Assembly (NCBI RefSeq): GCF_020524625.1
Contig: NZ_JAIVLL010000001.1
Coordinates: 496,001-560,000, forward strand
Source of the DNA: Brevundimonas poindexterae
GTDB lineage: Bacteria > Pseudomonadota > Alphaproteobacteria > Caulobacterales > Caulobacteraceae
Length of the DNA: 64,000 nt
Direction of reading: 5' to 3'
Part shown: positions 19,116 through 28,364 of the stretch, in pieces
Numbering within the stretch: the first letter of the stretch is position 1
Layout: each line of letters starts with the position of its first letter
Made by a program: the position numbers and the translations under genes
Notes under the pieces: model-generated
The model's database searches: none
Told to the model about the DNA's origin: nothing
What the model saw: the letters and a program-made list of their open reading frames with translations, nothing else

Positions 19116-19145
19116 TTGGGGCGCAACGGGTTTGCTCCTGCTAGA
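19116..19145 (+). promoter_or_regulatory. Candidate autotransporter promoter
   Basis: GCTAGA (19140-19145) matches the -10 pattern; TTGGGG (19116-19121) is a weak -35 at 18 bases. The expected start is about 40 bases before the ATG. Confidence 0.35.
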
Positions 19146-19194
19146 GGGGGCACACCTGAAAGCTCGCGCGTTTTCCACGAGGGGTTTGTTCCGA

Positions 19195-22100
19195 ATGCGT
19201 TATCTCTATGCGACCGCAGCGGCTGTCGCCCCTCTTCTCCTTGCCAGCGTGGCCAATGCCCAGGTCGCGATTGATACGTCGCGCTCGACCCCCATCACGA
19301 CTGCGAATCCAGCGGGCAACGGTCCTGACGACATCATCATTACCTCTGGCGGGACGCTGGCCGTGCAGTCCGGTGCCGCGGTCACTGTAAATTCCGACAA
19401 TGATTTCTCGATCAACGCCAATGGCAATATCACCATGGATAACGCCGCCGATGGCGCGACGGCGGTCCTGATCGAAGGCGGTTTTGCCACAAACATCACT
19501 ATCGCCGGCTCCATCACTGTCCTGGATTCGCTGACCGAGACCACAGACACGGACGGCGACGGGGACAACGACGGGCCGTTCGCCGCAGGTTCGGGCCGCT
19601 ACGGCATCCGGCTGAGAGGCCCCGGCGACATGACCGGCAATCTCATCATGCAGAACGGCTCGACCATTCTGGTTGAGGGGAACGACTCGTTTGGCATATC
19701 GCTTGAGAGCAACCTGATCGGAAACCTGACCAGCTACGGCACCATTCGCGTGGTTGGTAACAACGGCATGGCTGTGCGTGCGCTCGGCGATATCGACGGC
19801 ACTGTATATTTGGGCGGCAACATCAGCACCGTCGGCCAGGGGGCAACCGCCGTAGGAATGTTCGGCGACATAAGCGGCGGTCTGAACATCCAGGGCGCCG
19901 TGACGTCCACCGGATATCGATATACGAGCCGCCCTTCGGACGAGATCATCGCCAATCTCGACGCCGACGACCTGCTGCAGGGGGGACCGGCTGTCATTAT
20001 CGGGGGCAATGTCGCTGGCGGTGTCACCTTTGGTCGTCCGCCCGCAGACGACGATGAGGACGAAACCGATGAGGACGGTGATGGCATTGCCGACGCCGAC
20101 GAAGGCACGGCCCAGATCAACGTCTTTGGCGAGGCCCCGGCCATCCAGGTCGGCTCGGCGACGCAGGACATCACGCTTGGCGTGGCCGGAACAGGCGACC
20201 TGGCTTACGGCTTCATCAACCAGGGCCAGGTGACGGCCCAGGGCGTCTATGATGGCATCACCGCAAATGCGATCCGCTTCGGCGTCGCCGGTGGCCAGTC
20301 GGTGACGATCGACGGCGGTATCCTCAACAGCGGCACCGTGGCCGCGCTGGCCTATGACGCCGACGCGGTCGGCATCCGGCTCGCCGACGGTGTGACGACC
20401 CCGCAGTTGATCAATGACGGCGCAATAACAGCTGCATCGTCCTCCAGCGAGGGCGGCAACGTCACAACGGTGCTGATCGAGGCAGGAGCGAACCTTCCGA
20501 GCTTCACCAACAATGGCCAATTCCTGGCCTCGTCCGCTGGGGGCACGGCCAATCTGACTGGCCTTCTTGATCTCAGTGGGACCCTGACTGCGATCACCAA
20601 TACGGGAACGATGCAGGCCAACCTGTCGCCCAACCAGGACGGCGATCCGCTGACGGGCAGCGCGACGGTCATCAACGTGCAGGCCAACACGACCGGCGTC
20701 ACCCTGATCCAGGACGGCGTGGCCGGGACGGTCACTTCGGACAACCCCGACACGGACGGCGACGGTGTGCCCGACGCCGATGAGCCATCCATGGTTGGAG
20801 CGATCCTGCTGGGATCTGGCGCGGATACGGTCGACATCCGCAACGGCGTCGTACTCAGCGACATCTCTTTCGGCGACGGCCTCGACACGCTTAGCATCAG
20901 CGGGGGCGCCAACGTCATCGGCACGCTGAGCGACAGTGACGCCCTGCTGGACATCAGTGTTTCGGACGGCATTCTGGACAACCGGGGCGCGTCTGCGGTC
21001 GACATCTCCAATCTCGACGTCGGCGCCGACGGTCGCCTTGTGTTCACGATCGACGGCGACGCCGGCACCAACTCGGGCTTTAATGTCTCGGGGACGGCGG
21101 ATATCGCGGACGGCGCCGAGCTTGGCGTACGCTTCACCTCCCTGATCGACGGTCCCAGCCGCTTCACCGTGATCGATGCAGGCACCCTGGACTTCGGCAC
21201 CCTCGACCTCGAGGGTATGGCCGAGAACTCGCCTTACCTCTTCATCGTGGATGCGGGGGCCGACCTGCCCAATAATCAGGTCTATGTGGACGTCCGTCGT
21301 CGTACTGCCGAGGAAGCCGGGCTGATCTCCGTCGAGGCCTCCGCCTATGACGCCATCTATGACGCCCTCGACCGCGACTCGGGCATCCTGACCGCCTTCA
21401 TCAACCAGACGGACCGCGACGGCTTCATCGATCTGTACGAGCAGATGCTGCCGGATCACTCGGGCGGTCCCCTGCTGTCCTTGGCCAGCGGCGTCGATGC
21501 GGTGACGCGCGCCCTTGTGGGTCGTAACGCCTCGGCCGCACCCGGCGAGACCAGCGCCTGGGTGCAGGAAATCACCTTCTACGCCGACAAGGACAAGACC
21601 GACAGCTACGGCTTCCGTTCGGAAGGCTTCGGCGTCGCGGGCGGCGTGGAGTACGGCACCGGCAACGGCGCCCTGGGCGTCAGCATCGCCTTCACCTCGT
21701 CCGACCTCGAGGATCCCGAGGCCGAGGCGCAGGAGAACCTGACCGCCAACCTCGTCGAGCTCGGCCTCTACTGGCGCGCCCAGGGCCAATACTGGACCAC
21801 CTGGGCCCGCGCGGCGGCGGGCTATGCGTCGTTCGACGCGGACCGCCAGTTCGTGGGCGGCGGGCTGAACCTGAACAACACCTCGAGCTGGAACGGCTTC
21901 ACCCTGGCCGCCGCCGGGGGTGCGTCCTACGAGCGCGACTACGGTCGCTTCACCATTCGCCCCGAGGTCTATGCCGAATACTTCTCGCTGAGCGAAGATG
22001 CCCGTGAAGAGGTGGGAGGCGGGGACTCGTTCGACCTGATCATCGACGAGCGCGACGGTCACATGTTCTCGGCGGTGGCCGCCATGAACATCGCCTACAG

Positions 22101-22371
22101 CCTCGGCGAGAATAGCTGGCTCAAGCCGGAATTCCGGATCGGGTGGCGCCAGAACATCTCGGTCGACCCGGGTGCGACCATCGCCCGCTTCGCCAGCGGT
22201 GGCCCGTCCTTCACGCTCGACCCCGATTCCATCGAGGGCGGCGGTCCGATCGTCGGCTTCCGCCTGAATGTGGGCAACGAACTGGGCATGCTGAGCGTCA
22301 GCGCCGACGCCGAAATTATCGGCGACTACATGCGCTACATGTTGCTGCTGCGGGCCAGCTTCCGCTTCTAG
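19195..22371 (+). CDS. Autotransporter (type V secretion) with Asp-rich calcium-type segments
   Basis: A 1058-residue surface protein. Start ATG 19195 (MRYLYATAAAVAPLLLASVANAQ, signal peptide cut after ANA) is preceded by GAGGGG; the frame is open upstream but starting there would bury the signal. The passenger (residues 24-780) is rich in Gly/Asn/Thr/Ile repeats (DGTVYLGGNISTVG-like), typical of a beta-helix. Three Asp-rich stretches resemble thrombospondin type-3 calcium repeats: TDTDGDGDNDG (about 117), DEDGDGIADADEG (about 292) and DTDGDGVPDADEP (about 520). Residues about 780-1058 form the C-terminal beta-barrel (SAWVQEITFYADKDKTDSYG onward) ending in RASFRF with the terminal Phe. Likely an adhesin or cell-surface structure; ligand unknown. 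Confidence 0.9.
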   Translation: MRYLYATAAAVAPLLLASVANAQVAIDTSRSTPITTANPAGNGPDDIIITSGGTLAVQSGAAVTVNSDNDFSINANGNITMDNAADGATAVLIEGGFATNITIAGSITVLDSLTETTDTDGDGDNDGPFAAGSGRYGIRLRGPGDMTGNLIMQNGSTILVEGNDSFGISLESNLIGNLTSYGTIRVVGNNGMAVRALGDIDGTVYLGGNISTVGQGATAVGMFGDISGGLNIQGAVTSTGYRYTSRPSDEIIANLDADDLLQGGPAVIIGGNVAGGVTFGRPPADDDEDETDEDGDGIADADEGTAQINVFGEAPAIQVGSATQDITLGVAGTGDLAYGFINQGQVTAQGVYDGITANAIRFGVAGGQSVTIDGGILNSGTVAALAYDADAVGIRLADGVTTPQLINDGAITAASSSSEGGNVTTVLIEAGANLPSFTNNGQFLASSAGGTANLTGLLDLSGTLTAITNTGTMQANLSPNQDGDPLTGSATVINVQANTTGVTLIQDGVAGTVTSDNPDTDGDGVPDADEPSMVGAILLGSGADTVDIRNGVVLSDISFGDGLDTLSISGGANVIGTLSDSDALLDISVSDGILDNRGASAVDISNLDVGADGRLVFTIDGDAGTNSGFNVSGTADIADGAELGVRFTSLIDGPSRFTVIDAGTLDFGTLDLEGMAENSPYLFIVDAGADLPNNQVYVDVRRRTAEEAGLISVEASAYDAIYDALDRDSGILTAFINQTDRDGFIDLYEQMLPDHSGGPLLSLASGVDAVTRALVGRNASAAPGETSAWVQEITFYADKDKTDSYGFRSEGFGVAGGVEYGTGNGALGVSIAFTSSDLEDPEAEAQENLTANLVELGLYWRAQGQYWTTWARAAAGYASFDADRQFVGGGLNLNNTSSWNGFTLAAAGGASYERDYGRFTIRPEVYAEYFSLSEDAREEVGGGDSFDLIIDERDGHMFSAVAAMNIAYSLGENSWLKPEFRIGWRQNISVDPGATIARFASGGPSFTLDPDSIEGGGPIVGFRLNVGNELGMLSVSADAEIIGDYMRYMLLLRASFRF

Positions 22372-22390
22372 GCGGCAGCCACGGACCACG

Positions 22391-22422
22391 AAAAAGGGCC
22401 GTCGGAGCAATCCGGCGGCCCT
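22391..22422 (-). terminator. Terminator after tRNA-Val, shared with the autotransporter
   Basis: A 12-base stem (22395-22406 with 22411-22422, one wobble pair) around a four-base loop is followed on the minus strand by five T (22391-22395 complement). It would end the tRNA-Val transcript and, as a strong hairpin 24 bases after the autotransporter stop, may also act on the plus strand. Confidence 0.75.
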
Positions 22423-22431
22423 TGTCGTATC

Positions 22432-22508
22432 TGGTGGGCGGCGAGGGGTTCGAACCCCCGACCCCCTCGGTGTAAACGAGGTGCTCTGACCAGCTGAGCT
22501 AGCCGCCC
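22432..22508 (-). tRNA. tRNA-Val (TAC)
   Basis: A 77-base cloverleaf reads on the minus strand: acceptor GGGCGGC/GCCGCCC, D-arm with TAGCTCAGCTGGTCAGAGC, anticodon stem CCTCG/CGAGG with loop TTTACAC (anticodon TAC, Val), T-arm with GGGGG TTCGAAC CCCTC, discriminator A and encoded CCA. It lies 26 bases after the HU gene on the same strand and is followed by a T-tailed hairpin. Confidence 0.97.
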
Positions 22509-22534
22509 GTTCCTGTGCCTATGCCTGCGCGGCC

Positions 22535-22810
22535 TCAGCCGTTCAAGGCGCTTTTCAGCCCCTCACCCGGGCGAAAGCGCACGGTCCGCGTGGCGGGCTG
22601 CAAAAGCGGCTCGCCCGTCGCCGGGTGGCGCCCTGCCCGCTCGGCCCGGTCCACGGGCACAAAGGCGCCGAAGCCCGTGAGACGAACCGTCCGGCCCGCG
22701 GCCAAACCCTCGGAAATCCCCTCCAGTGTCGCTTCCAGAGCGAGGCGAGCCTGATCGGGGGTGAGACCGGCCGCACGCGCGATGCGGCCGATCAGTTCAG
22801 GTCTGGACAT
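22535..22810 (-). CDS. HU-family DNA-binding protein
   Basis: A histone-like HU/IHF-fold protein of 91 residues that bends and compacts DNA as a dimer. The helical body (RPELIGRIARAAGLTPDQARLALEATLEG) and the core VRLTGFGAFVPVDRAERAGRHPATGEPL, with the arm-tip proline in RHPATGE, match the family; the end PGEGLKSALNG is typical. It differs from the usual RNPxTGE by a His. It follows lon by six bases, the classic lon-hup order of proteobacteria. Confidence 0.93.
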   Translation of the reverse strand: MSRPELIGRIARAAGLTPDQARLALEATLEGISEGLAAGRTVRLTGFGAFVPVDRAERAGRHPATGEPLLQPATRTVRFRPGEGLKSALNG

Positions 22811-22816
22811 GAGGCT

Positions 22817-25216
22817 CTAGTGGCTGATCACGGCGTCGGAACCCGGGTCCTTGCCGGGCATGGCCGACGGCAGCGGTTCAGCCACCTCGTCCCACTCGAC
22901 CGGCGTCAGCGTGCCGACAAGGGCCCATTTCAGGGCCTCGTCCGCCGTGGACACCGGCACGATCTCCAGCGCCTGCTTGACCGTGTCCGGCACGTCGGCG
23001 AGGTCCTTCTCATTCTCCTGCGGGATCAGCACAGTCTTCACGCCTGATCGGAGCGCGGCGAGCAGCTTCTCCTTGAGGCCGCCGATCGCCGTGACGCGAC
23101 CGCGCAGGGTGATCTCGCCGGTCATGGCGATATCCTTGCGCACCGGGATACCGGTCAGCACCGAGACCATGGCCACCGTCATCGCCACGCCGGCCGAAGG
23201 ACCGTCCTTGGGCGTCGCGCCATCTGGCACGTGCACGTGGATGTCGGTCTTCTCGAACACCGGCGGCTTGACCCCGAACGTCAGGGCCCGGGCCCGCACA
23301 TAGCTGGCGGCCGCCGAGATCGACTCCTTCATCACATCCTTCAGGTTGCCGGTCACGGTCATACGCCCGCGACCCGGCATCTTGATCGCCTCGATGGTCA
23401 GGATGTCTCCGCCGAACTCGGTCCAGGCCAGACCGGTGACGATGCCGACCTGGTCCTCGGTGTCCGTCTCGCCATGGCGGAATTTCCGCACGCCGGCATA
23501 GTCGGGCAGCTTGTCCGTATCGACCGTGATGGACAGGGCCTTGGTGCGGGCCATTTCCCGGACCGCCTTGCGGGCCAGTCCGCCCAGTGCGCGCTCCAGC
23601 GAACGCACACCAGCTTCCCGCGTGTAATAGCGGATCAGGTCGCGGATCGTGTCGTCCGGCACGATCCATTCGCCGTCCTTCAGGCCATGGTCCTTGGCCA
23701 GCTTGGGCAGCAGGTGGCGCTTGGCGATCTCGACCTTTTCATCCTCGGTGTAGCCCGAGACCCGGATGATCTCCATGCGATCCAGCAGCGGCTGGGGCAT
23801 GTTCAGGCTGTTGGCCGTGGTGACGAACATTACGTTCGACAGGTCGTAGTCGACCTCCAGATAGTGGTCGCCGAAGGTCGAGTTCTGGGCCGGATCCAGC
23901 ACCTCGAGCAGGGCCGATGAGGGGTCACCGCGCCAGTCGGCACCCAGCTTGTCGATCTCGTCCAGCAGGATGAAGGCGTTGGTCGTCTTGGCCTTCTTCA
24001 TCGACTGGATGATCTTGCCGGGCATGGAGCCGATGTAGGTCCGGCGGTGACCGCGGATCTCGGCCTCATCGCGCACCCCGCCCAGCGACATGCGCACATA
24101 CTCGCGGCCCGTCGCCTTGGCGATCGACTTGGCCAGAGAGGTCTTGCCGACGCCCGGAGGGCCGACCAGGCACAGAATCGGGCCCTTCAGGCTGCCCGTG
24201 CGGGCCTGTACGGCCAGATACTCAATGATGCGTTCCTTGACCTTCTCGAGGCCATAGTGGTCCTCCTCGAGAATGGACTCGGCCTTGTCGAGATTAATCG
24301 GCCTGGTCCGCGCCTTGCCCCAGGGGATACCCAGCAGCCAGTCGAGGTAGTTCCGCACCACGGTCGACTCCGCCGACATGGGGCTCATGTTGCGCAGCTT
24401 CTTGACCTCGGCGTCCGCCTTTGCGCGCGCTTCCTTGGACAGGCGCGTCTTGCGGATGCGCTTCTCCAGCTCCATGACCTCGTCACGGGCGTCGTCGGTC
24501 TCACCCAGCTCTCGCTGGATCGCCTTCATCTGCTCGTTCAGATAATACTCGCGCTGGGTCTTCTCCATCTGCCGCTTCACACGGCTGCGGATTTTCTTCT
24601 CGACCTGCAGGACGCTGATCTCGCCCTCCATCAGGGCATAGACCCCCTCCAGGCGCGCGGCGACGTCGACGGTCTCCAGCAGGGCCTGTTTGTCGGCGAT
24701 CTTCACCGACAGATGGGCAGCGACCGAGTCGGCCAGCTTGGACGCATCCGTGATCTGGGGGATGGAGGTCAGGGCCTCGGGCGGCACCTTCTTGTTGAGC
24801 TTCACATAGCTTTCGAACTGCTCGACCACGGCGCGCGACAGGGCCTCGGCGCGCGAGGCGTCGGTCGACTCATCTGCGATGTCCTCGGCCTCGGCCTCGA
24901 AATATTCGGTCTGGTCGGTAAAGCGTGTCAGGCGTGCGCGGCTTTTGCCCTCGACCAGCACCTTTACGGTGCCATCGGGCAGTTTGAGCAGTTGCAGCAC
25001 ATTGGCGATCACGCCGATCGGATAGATGGCGTCAGGCCCCGGATCGTCATCGACGGAGTTCTTCTGGGTTGCCAGCAGGATCTGCTTCTCGCCCTTCATG
25101 ATCTCGTCCAGTGCGCGGACGGATTTCTCGCGCCCCACGAACAGCGGCACGACCATGTGCGGGAAGACGACAATGTCCCGCAGCGGCAGGACGGGAAGGG
25201 TTCTGGTCTCGGACAT
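22817..25216 (-). CDS. lon: ATP-dependent Lon protease
   Basis: Lon degrades misfolded and regulatory proteins in the cytosol as a hexamer. In 799 residues the N-terminal substrate domain ([27 protein letters not shown]), the AAA+ module with Walker [13 protein letters not shown] and Walker [13 protein letters not shown], and the C-terminal Ser/Lys protease domain with catalytic Ser in [11 protein letters not shown] and Lys in [10 protein letters not shown] are all intact. Start ATG 25216. A heat-shock-like promoter is visible upstream. HU follows after six bases. Confidence 0.98.
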   Translation of the reverse strand: MSETRTLPVLPLRDIVVFPHMVVPLFVGREKSVRALDEIMKGEKQILLATQKNSVDDDPGPDAIYPIGVIANVLQLLKLPDGTVKVLVEGKSRARLTRFTDQTEYFEAEAEDIADESTDASRAEALSRAVVEQFESYVKLNKKVPPEALTSIPQITDASKLADSVAAHLSVKIADKQALLETVDVAARLEGVYALMEGEISVLQVEKKIRSRVKRQMEKTQREYYLNEQMKAIQRELGETDDARDEVMELEKRIRKTRLSKEARAKADAEVKKLRNMSPMSAESTVVRNYLDWLLGIPWGKARTRPINLDKAESILEEDHYGLEKVKERIIEYLAVQARTGSLKGPILCLVGPPGVGKTSLAKSIAKATGREYVRMSLGGVRDEAEIRGHRRTYIGSMPGKIIQSMKKAKTTNAFILLDEIDKLGADWRGDPSSALLEVLDPAQNSTFGDHYLEVDYDLSNVMFVTTANSLNMPQPLLDRMEIIRVSGYTEDEKVEIAKRHLLPKLAKDHGLKDGEWIVPDDTIRDLIRYYTREAGVRSLERALGGLARKAVREMARTKALSITVDTDKLPDYAGVRKFRHGETDTEDQVGIVTGLAWTEFGGDILTIEAIKMPGRGRMTVTGNLKDVMKESISAAASYVRARALTFGVKPPVFEKTDIHVHVPDGATPKDGPSAGVAMTVAMVSVLTGIPVRKDIAMTGEITLRGRVTAIGGLKEKLLAALRSGVKTVLIPQENEKDLADVPDTVKQALEIVPVSTADEALKWALVGTLTPVEWDEVAEPLPSAMPGKDPGSDAVISH

Positions 25217-25329
25217 GATACTTACTTTCCCGGGCCTTTGCTTATCTCCGGCCCGCCACCCGTAGGTGCCCGACGCTATGCCGGACCCCGTCGGGGTGAC
25301 CCGTCGATTCCGACGGCGTTCATGTGAGT

Positions 25330-25357
25330 ATGTGGGTCGCGGTGCCCCCGGTTCAAG
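25330..25357 (-). promoter_or_regulatory. Candidate heat-shock (sigma-32-like) promoter of lon
   Basis: On the minus strand CTTGAA (25352-25357), a 14-base spacer and ACCCACAT (25330-25337) resemble the sigma-32 pattern CTTGAA ... CCCCATAT. It is about 110 bases before the lon ATG, in a 314-base space (25217-25530) that otherwise holds only the divergent start region of the CLC gene. Confidence 0.42.
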
Positions 25358-25530
25358 CGTAACGGCAAATTGCCCCCATCGTAGCTGTTGACGGGGCTTT
25401 CGGCGGGTCCGGCGCTACTCCGTCACCGGTCGGGTTCCGGCCGACAGGTTGCATCGTCGCCGCGCACGATTTGCGTCGCCTGACAGCGGGAGCTAGACCA
25501 GCCCCGAACTCTGTCATGGAAGGTCTGCGG

Positions 25531-26832
25531 ATGGCGGTTTCCCGCCGCGAAACGCTTCACGCCGCCTGGCGGGAGCGGATTGGCCCGGTGTGGAAGAGCC
25601 GCCTGGCGTCGGGCGGCGGCGCTGTGCTGGTCGGTTTGTTCGCCTTCTGCTTTGCCTGGTCCGCCGACCATGCCCAGGCCCTGTTCGGACGGGTGTCCAG
25701 CAGTTGGCCCTACGCCCCGCTGATCGTCACTCCCCTCGGCTTCTTGCTGCTGGCATGGCTGACCCGGCGTTTCGCGCCCCTGGCCAGGGGCTCAGGGATC
25801 CCGCAGGTGATCGCCGCGGCCCGGCAACCGGCCAGCTCACGGCCTCTGGTGTCGCTGCGTACCGCCCTGTTCAAGCTGGTCGCAACCCTGCTCGCCATGG
25901 GAGTCGGGGGATCGGTCGGACGTGAGGGCCCGACGGTCCAGGTGGGCGCCGCCATCATGGCCGCCTCGCACCGCCTGCTGCGGGTTCCGGTCAATGCGGC
26001 CGTGATCATTGCCGGGGGCGCGGCCGGGGTCGCTGCGGCTTTTAACACCCCGATCGCCGGGGTCGCCTTCGCCCTTGAGGAGCTGGCCGCCGCCTATGAG
26101 CAGCGGCTGACCCTGCTGGTCATGGCCGCCGTGGTGATCGCCGGCCTGATCCCGCTCAGCCTGTCGGGGGACTACGTCTATTTCGGCGTCGTGTCCGAGA
26201 CCATGTCGGCCCTCAAGGCTTTGCCCATTGCCCTTCTGGTCGGGCTGGTCGGCGGGGCGGCAGGCGGGCTGTTCTCGCGAGTGTCCCTGCGGTTACTCGC
26301 CAGGGGCTCGATTCTGGGGCGTCGCCCGCTGATGACGGCGCTGGTCTGCGGCATCATCGTGGCCGTGATCGGCGTTGCGGCCCAGGGCCTGACCTGGGGC
26401 ACCGGCTATGACGCGGCCCGGACCCTGGTCGAGGGCGGTCGTCAGCCCATCTGGTTCGCCCCGGCCAAGTTCATCGCCACCCTCGCCTCAAGCCTGTCCG
26501 GGGCGCCGGGCGGGGTGTTTGCGCCCTCGCTGTCGGTGGGCGCGGGCCTTGGCGGCCTGCTGGCCAATGTCTTCCCGGAGGAAAGCCGCAGCGCCATCGT
26601 CCTGATCGGCATGATCGCCTATTTCGTGGGCGTGGTGCGGGCGCCGCTGACGGCGGTCGTCATCATCTCCGAGATGACCGCCAACCGGGGCATGATCCTG
26701 CCCCTGTTCACCGCCGCCGTTGTCGCTGACTTTGCCGCCAAGGCCGTCAGCGGGCGTCGCCTGTATCACGGACTGGCCGACAATCTGACGCCGGAGCCGG
26801 AAGACCCGTCCCCGGACCGGGTCAAGCCCTGA
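25531..26832 (+). CDS. CLC-family chloride channel/antiporter
   Basis: A CLC membrane protein that moves chloride (or a related anion), probably in exchange for protons. I start at ATG 25531 (MAVSRRETLHAAW) because GGAAGG lies seven bases before it; an ATG 15 bases upstream lacks a site. The selectivity motif GSGIPQV is at residues 87-93, the gating glutamate is Glu132 in GREGPTVQVGA, a GGVFAPSLSVGAGLG motif follows, and an inner-gate Glu pair is seen in FALEEL, which favours an exchanger. There is no CBS tail, giving 433 residues. The end converges on and overlaps the photolyase gene by 11 bases. Confidence 0.92.
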   Translation: MAVSRRETLHAAWRERIGPVWKSRLASGGGAVLVGLFAFCFAWSADHAQALFGRVSSSWPYAPLIVTPLGFLLLAWLTRRFAPLARGSGIPQVIAAARQPASSRPLVSLRTALFKLVATLLAMGVGGSVGREGPTVQVGAAIMAASHRLLRVPVNAAVIIAGGAAGVAAAFNTPIAGVAFALEELAAAYEQRLTLLVMAAVVIAGLIPLSLSGDYVYFGVVSETMSALKALPIALLVGLVGGAAGGLFSRVSLRLLARGSILGRRPLMTALVCGIIVAVIGVAAQGLTWGTGYDAARTLVEGGRQPIWFAPAKFIATLASSLSGAPGGVFAPSLSVGAGLGGLLANVFPEESRSAIVLIGMIAYFVGVVRAPLTAVVIISEMTANRGMILPLFTAAVVADFAAKAVSGRRLYHGLADNLTPEPEDPSPDRVKP

Positions 26833-28357
26833 CGGTGGCGCCGAGGGACTTGCGACAGGCGTCAGCCTCCTCGACCAGGGCCGCCCGGCGCTCCTCCGGC
26901 CATTTGTCCAGCGTGCGATAGGGCATGGCGAGCCGCGGGTTGTCGCGCAGGACCTTGCGATTCCGCTCCAGAAAGCCCCAGTAGAGGCGATTGAAGGGAC
27001 AGGCCTTGTCCCCCGTCTTTTCCTTCACGTCATACGCGCAGCCGGCGCAGTAGTCGCTCATCCGGTCGATGTAGGCCCCGGACGCGGCATAGGGCTTGGA
27101 CCCCACGATCCCGCCGTCCGCATAGGTCGCCATGCCGCGTGTGTTCGGCATCTCGACCCATTCATAGGCATCGGCGAACACCACCATGTACCAGTCGTCC
27201 ACCTCGTCCGGGTGCACGCCCAGCAGCATGGCCAGATTGCCGGTGACCATCAGCCGCTGGATATGGTGGGCATAGGCATGCGTCCGGGCCTGTGCGACGA
27301 CATCGGCCACACAGGCCATGTCGGTCTCGCCGGACCAGTAGAACCATGGCAGGCTGCGGTCGGCGTCCAGGGCGTTCCGCTTGCGATATTCGGGGACCTT
27401 GAGCCAGTAGACGCCGCGCACGAACTCGCGCCAGCCCAAGATCTGGCGGATGAAGCCCTCCACCGCGTTCAGCGGCGCGGATCCGTTGCGAAAGGCCTGC
27501 TCGGCCCTCTGACAGATGTCCAGCGGGCCCAGCAGGCCCAGGTTCAGCGAGGTCGAGACCAGGCTGTGCCAGAGGAAGGCTTCACCGTTGGCCATGGCGT
27601 CCTGCCAATCGCCGAAGCCGGGCAGGATGTCGTCGATGAAATGGTCCAGGGCAGCCCCGGCCTGCTCCCGGGTGACCGGCCAGTCGAAGCCGTCCAGATC
27701 GCCGAAGTGGTCGGCAAACCGGTCGCCCACCAGAGCCATCACCTCCTTGGTCGAGGCGTCGGGCGGGAAGCGCTTCCGCCGTGGGAGGGTCTGATCGGCG
27801 GGTAGCTTCTTGCGGTTCTCGGCGTCATAGTTCCACTCACCGCCCTCGGGCTGGTCACCGTCCATGAGCAGACCGGTTTCGCGGCGCATCTCGCGGTAGA
27901 AATACTCCATGCGCAGCTGGCGGCGGTCGCTGGCCCAGGCGCGGAAACGGTCGGCTGAACAGATGAAGCGGTCGTCCTCCCGGGCCTCGACGGGAACGTC
28001 GAGGGTGTCCGCCAAGGCATTGAGCGATTCCTCGAGGCGCCACTCGCCGCAGCGGGTGCGGATCAGGCGGTCGGCCCGCAGATCCTTGACGGCCCGGCGG
28101 ACCTCGCCGGCGATTGAGCCGCTGTTGTCCGCATCATCCAGCGCGACGTAGCGCACCGTGTGGCCGGATGTCCGCAGCCGTTCGGCAAAGGCGCGCATGG
28201 CGGCCAGCACCAGCACGATCTTCTGCTTGTGATGCCGCACATAGGTCGCCTCTTCGGCAACCTCGGCCATCAGGATGACGTCACCCTCGCGGATGTCCGA
28301 CAGGGCGCTCAGGCCGTCGCTGAGCTGGTCGCCCAGAACAAGACGGAGCGCCCCCAT
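26822..28357 (-). CDS. Cryptochrome/photolyase-family protein, FeS type
   Basis: A 511-residue member of the bacterial iron-sulfur photolyase/cryptochrome group (FeS-BCP, PhrB-like (6-4) photolyases). The N-terminal domain has LRLVLGDQLSDGLSAL; the FAD domain contains RQILGWREFVRGVYW, AYAHHIQRLMVTGNLAMLLGVHPDEVDDWYMVVFADAYEWVEMPN and MATYADGG. The cluster ligands are the C-terminal YCAGCAYDVKEKTGDKACPFN plus an upstream Cys in TDMACVAD. It would repair UV lesions using light. The C-terminal end overlaps the CLC gene. It starts seven bases before the end of clpX on the same strand, so it may read from the clpX transcript or upstream. Confidence 0.92.
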   Translation of the reverse strand: MGALRLVLGDQLSDGLSALSDIREGDVILMAEVAEEATYVRHHKQKIVLVLAAMRAFAERLRTSGHTVRYVALDDADNSGSIAGEVRRAVKDLRADRLIRTRCGEWRLEESLNALADTLDVPVEAREDDRFICSADRFRAWASDRRQLRMEYFYREMRRETGLLMDGDQPEGGEWNYDAENRKKLPADQTLPRRKRFPPDASTKEVMALVGDRFADHFGDLDGFDWPVTREQAGAALDHFIDDILPGFGDWQDAMANGEAFLWHSLVSTSLNLGLLGPLDICQRAEQAFRNGSAPLNAVEGFIRQILGWREFVRGVYWLKVPEYRKRNALDADRSLPWFYWSGETDMACVADVVAQARTHAYAHHIQRLMVTGNLAMLLGVHPDEVDDWYMVVFADAYEWVEMPNTRGMATYADGGIVGSKPYAASGAYIDRMSDYCAGCAYDVKEKTGDKACPFNRLYWGFLERNRKVLRDNPRLAMPYRTLDKWPEERRAALVEEADACRKSLGATVRA

Positions 28358-28364
28358 GCCGGCG

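Noticed and set aside
19141..22410. Minus-strand open frame of 1089 codons antisense to the autotransporter
   Set aside because: Composition mirrors the Gly/Asn/Asp-rich passenger on the other strand; no signal, domain or ribosome-binding site. The plus-strand gene has a signal peptide and a barrel.
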